Below, in pieces: positions 8,346 through 9,955 of a stretch of 9,955 bases of DNA. Source of the DNA: an uncultured Bacteroidales bacterium (lineage in GTDB: Bacteria; Bacteroidota; Bacteroidia; Bacteroidales; JAUNSR01); NCBI GenBank assembly GCA_947074245.1, contig CAMTOW010000045.1, positions 1 to 9,955 on the forward strand. Direction: 5' to 3'. The position numbers and the translations under genes were made by a program. Every line of letters starts with the position of its first letter. The first letter of the stretch is position 1. The notes under the pieces were generated by a model. The model saw nothing but the letters and a program-made list of their open reading frames with translations. It was not told the DNA's origin and did not search any database.

Positions 8346-9938
8346 ATGAAAATAAAGAGAATTGCGTTCGGAAAAAATACGCTTCTGCTCCTGACGTGTG
8401 TCTGTATGCTGTTTTCCTGTACGAAGAAGAACACGCTTCCGCACGCTGACAATATCCTGTTTATCCTGGTCGACGACCATGCCCTCAACATGTTGAGCAG
8501 TTACGGGGGAGCGCATATATCCACTCCGAATATCGACCGGATTGCTGAAAACGGATATCGGTTCGTGAATAGTTTCGTCGCGAATGCTTCTGCCAAACCC
8601 TCACTATCCACACTTCTTACCGGTAAACACAGTCATGCCCACGGTGTGATCGACAATACCATATCCTCCATTCCGAATAATCAGAACGTTCTTCCCGAAT
8701 TATTGCGGGAGTCGGGTTATAAGACTGCGTTGATTGGGCGTTGGCCGTTTGATAATGCCCCGGTTGGGTTCGATGAGTGGGATATCATGAAGGGTGATGG
8801 CGATTATTATCAGCCGGATTTTACCGATCAGAACAATCAGACGATACGTCACGAAGGATATTCAACCAATATCATTACAGACCTGACGATCCGATGGTTG
8901 GAAGAGAATAAATCGAAAGATGCTCCTTTCTTTCTGATGACCCATCATAAGGCTGCCGACCGGAACAGAATGCCGGACATCGATCATCTGGATCTTTTCG
9001 AAAATATGGAATTCCCGGTTCCCGACAATTTTAATGATCCTTATGTGGAGCGTTTGGGTGCTTCTTCTCAAGAGATATCGATCGATCGGTATCTTGATTT
9101 GGTTTTTGATCTGAAGTTGAGAAATCGCAATGGTTCAGGAATTCTTTCGGATGAATACCACCGTGGTATGGAGCGGTTGTCTTCTGAGCAGAAATCCCAT
9201 TGGGATCGCTTTTATGATGAGGTCTGTTCTGAATTCGATTCCGAGATGACGAATCAGGATACCCGTTATTGGAAATATCAGCGTTTCATGCGCGATTATG
9301 CTAAAACCCTCTATTCTCTTGATCAGAATGTAGGGCGCATACTCGACTATCTCAAAGAATCGGGATTGGATAAGAATACGACGGTTATTTATACCTCCCT
9401 ACATGGCGTTTTTACAGGACAGCATGGCTGGTTCTCCAATGGGTTCATGTATGAGGAATCCATGAAGACTCCGTTATTGATTCGGTTTTCATCCGGCACC
9501 GCGCGAAAGAAGACCGAGATACGTCAGATGGTTCAGAACATTGATTTCGCCCCGACGATATTAGACCTGTTGGATATGGATATACCGTCTGATATGCAGG
9601 GGAAATCTTTTCTAAGTGCATTCCGGGATTCCGATGCGGGAGATACTTCCGAAAAGACGTTATATTATCATTACTATGAATATCCATCATTGGAGATGAT
9701 CCGTCGCCACTGTGGGATTCGTACTCCTCGCTATAAGCTAATCCATTTCTACAACGATATTGATTATTGGGAACTGTATGATCTCGAAAAAGATCCTTCG
9801 GAGATGACCAATTTGATAGACGATGCTGAGAAACGGACGCTTGTGGACGAATTAAAACAAGAAATGAATAAAATGCAGGAATTATATAAAGACCCGATTC
9901 GGGTCAGAATAAATGTAGTTTTCAACACCCTCTTTTAA
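8346..9938 (+). CDS. S1-family sulfatase-like lipoprotein with a degenerate active site (probable pseudo-sulfatase)
   Basis: The 530 residues have the full length and scaffold of a Bacteroidota S1 sulfatase. The N-terminus is a lipoprotein signal (LFSC, Cys25). Conserved scaffold follows: NILFILVDDHA (Asp43, Asp44), TPNIDRIAENGYRF, LLTGKHSHAHGV, GDYYQPDF, ITDLTIRWLEE, FFLMTHHKA, WKYQRFMRDYAKTLYSLDQNVGRILDYL, GFMYEESMKTPLLIRF, and a C-terminal WELYDLEKDPSEMTNL. The catalytic positions are replaced. The formylglycine motif C-x-P-S-R reads A83-K-P-S-L87. The GKWH motif reads G-R132-W-P134. The APH motif reads A-A-D205. The SDHG metal site reads S-L352-H-G. The late DK pair reads S364-N365. Sulfate hydrolysis is therefore very unlikely. 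Only part of the calcium site (Asp43, Asp44, His353) remains. The frame is intact and ends near the usual position, which argues for a retained non-catalytic role such as glycan binding. The scaffold recalls enzymes acting on sulfated amino sugars, but I cannot assign an S1 subfamily. It lies beyond a terminator, so it is at least partly its own unit. Confidence 0.9.
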   Translation: MKIKRIAFGKNTLLLLTCVCMLFSCTKKNTLPHADNILFILVDDHALNMLSSYGGAHISTPNIDRIAENGYRFVNSFVANASAKPSLSTLLTGKHSHAHGVIDNTISSIPNNQNVLPELLRESGYKTALIGRWPFDNAPVGFDEWDIMKGDGDYYQPDFTDQNNQTIRHEGYSTNIITDLTIRWLEENKSKDAPFFLMTHHKAADRNRMPDIDHLDLFENMEFPVPDNFNDPYVERLGASSQEISIDRYLDLVFDLKLRNRNGSGILSDEYHRGMERLSSEQKSHWDRFYDEVCSEFDSEMTNQDTRYWKYQRFMRDYAKTLYSLDQNVGRILDYLKESGLDKNTTVIYTSLHGVFTGQHGWFSNGFMYEESMKTPLLIRFSSGTARKKTEIRQMVQNIDFAPTILDLLDMDIPSDMQGKSFLSAFRDSDAGDTSEKTLYYHYYEYPSLEMIRRHCGIRTPRYKLIHFYNDIDYWELYDLEKDPSEMTNLIDDAEKRTLVDELKQEMNKMQELYKDPIRVRINVVFNTLF

Positions 9939-9955
9939 TATACCTCCGTACCCGA

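Noticed and set aside
8586..8608. Ser82 or Ser86 as an alternative serine-type formylglycine position in the sulfatase-like protein
   Set aside because: The motif needs Ser/Cys two residues before Pro85, which is Ala83. Ser82 is one residue out of register and Ser86 corresponds to the ordinary Ser of C-x-P-S-R. The other catalytic residues are missing as well.
8346..9938. Sequencing error or frameshift as the cause of the altered sulfatase motifs
   Set aside because: The replaced residues are spread over ~280 codons in one uninterrupted frame, with conserved scaffold between them. A frameshift would scramble neighbours, and random errors would not target active-site columns.
1..9955. CRISPR array, tRNA, rRNA, insertion sequence or attachment site
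   Set aside because: I found no spaced repeats, cloverleaf patterns, transposase-like genes or terminal inverted repeats. The inverted repeats present are explained by terminators or a leader stem-loop.

Overview
This is a carbohydrate-utilisation locus (PUL) from a member of the Bacteroidota, most likely a Bacteroidales-type bacterium that has a type IX secretion system (T9SS). The evidence is a complete SusC/SusD-like pair, lipoprotein signals on SusD and the sulfatase-family protein, two proteins ending in T9SS sorting domains, and genes without clear Shine-Dalgarno sequences. All genes are on the + strand. I cannot name the genus: the T9SS tails end in KLKIN and KVVW, not the KLxKK ending of Tannerella forsythia.

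Layout. Bases 1-320 hold the end of an unidentified gene with a T9SS sorting domain, closed by a 14-bp hairpin terminator (334-369). After about 150 bases without a gene comes a tightly packed unit. It holds a large T9SS-sorted glycoside hydrolase family 18 (GH18) protein with two LamG-like domains (519-3071), a SusC-like TonB-dependent outer-membrane transporter (3079-6327) and its SusD-like lipoprotein partner (6333-8222). The gaps are only 7 and 5 bases, so this looks like one operon. A second 14-bp hairpin terminator (8232-8277) closes it. A separate sulfatase-family lipoprotein follows (8346-9938), with another stem-loop (8290-8323) just upstream of it.

Working model. The surface GH18 enzyme would cut a GlcNAc-containing glycan (chitin-like, or the core of a host N-glycan or glycopeptide), and the SusC/SusD pair would bind and import the pieces. 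In the GH18 protein the second LamG domain appears to be inserted inside the catalytic barrel, between strands 2 and 3, and not attached to its end.

The most notable item is the last gene. It has the length and scaffold of a Bacteroidota S1 sulfatase, but nearly every catalytic position is replaced: the formylglycine Cys is Ala, the motif Arg is Leu, the Lys/His pair is Arg/Pro, another His is Asp, the second-half metal Asp is Leu and the late Lys is Asn. It is an intact open frame, so it looks like a maintained pseudo-sulfatase, perhaps a glycan-binding or scaffold lipoprotein, and not a decaying gene.
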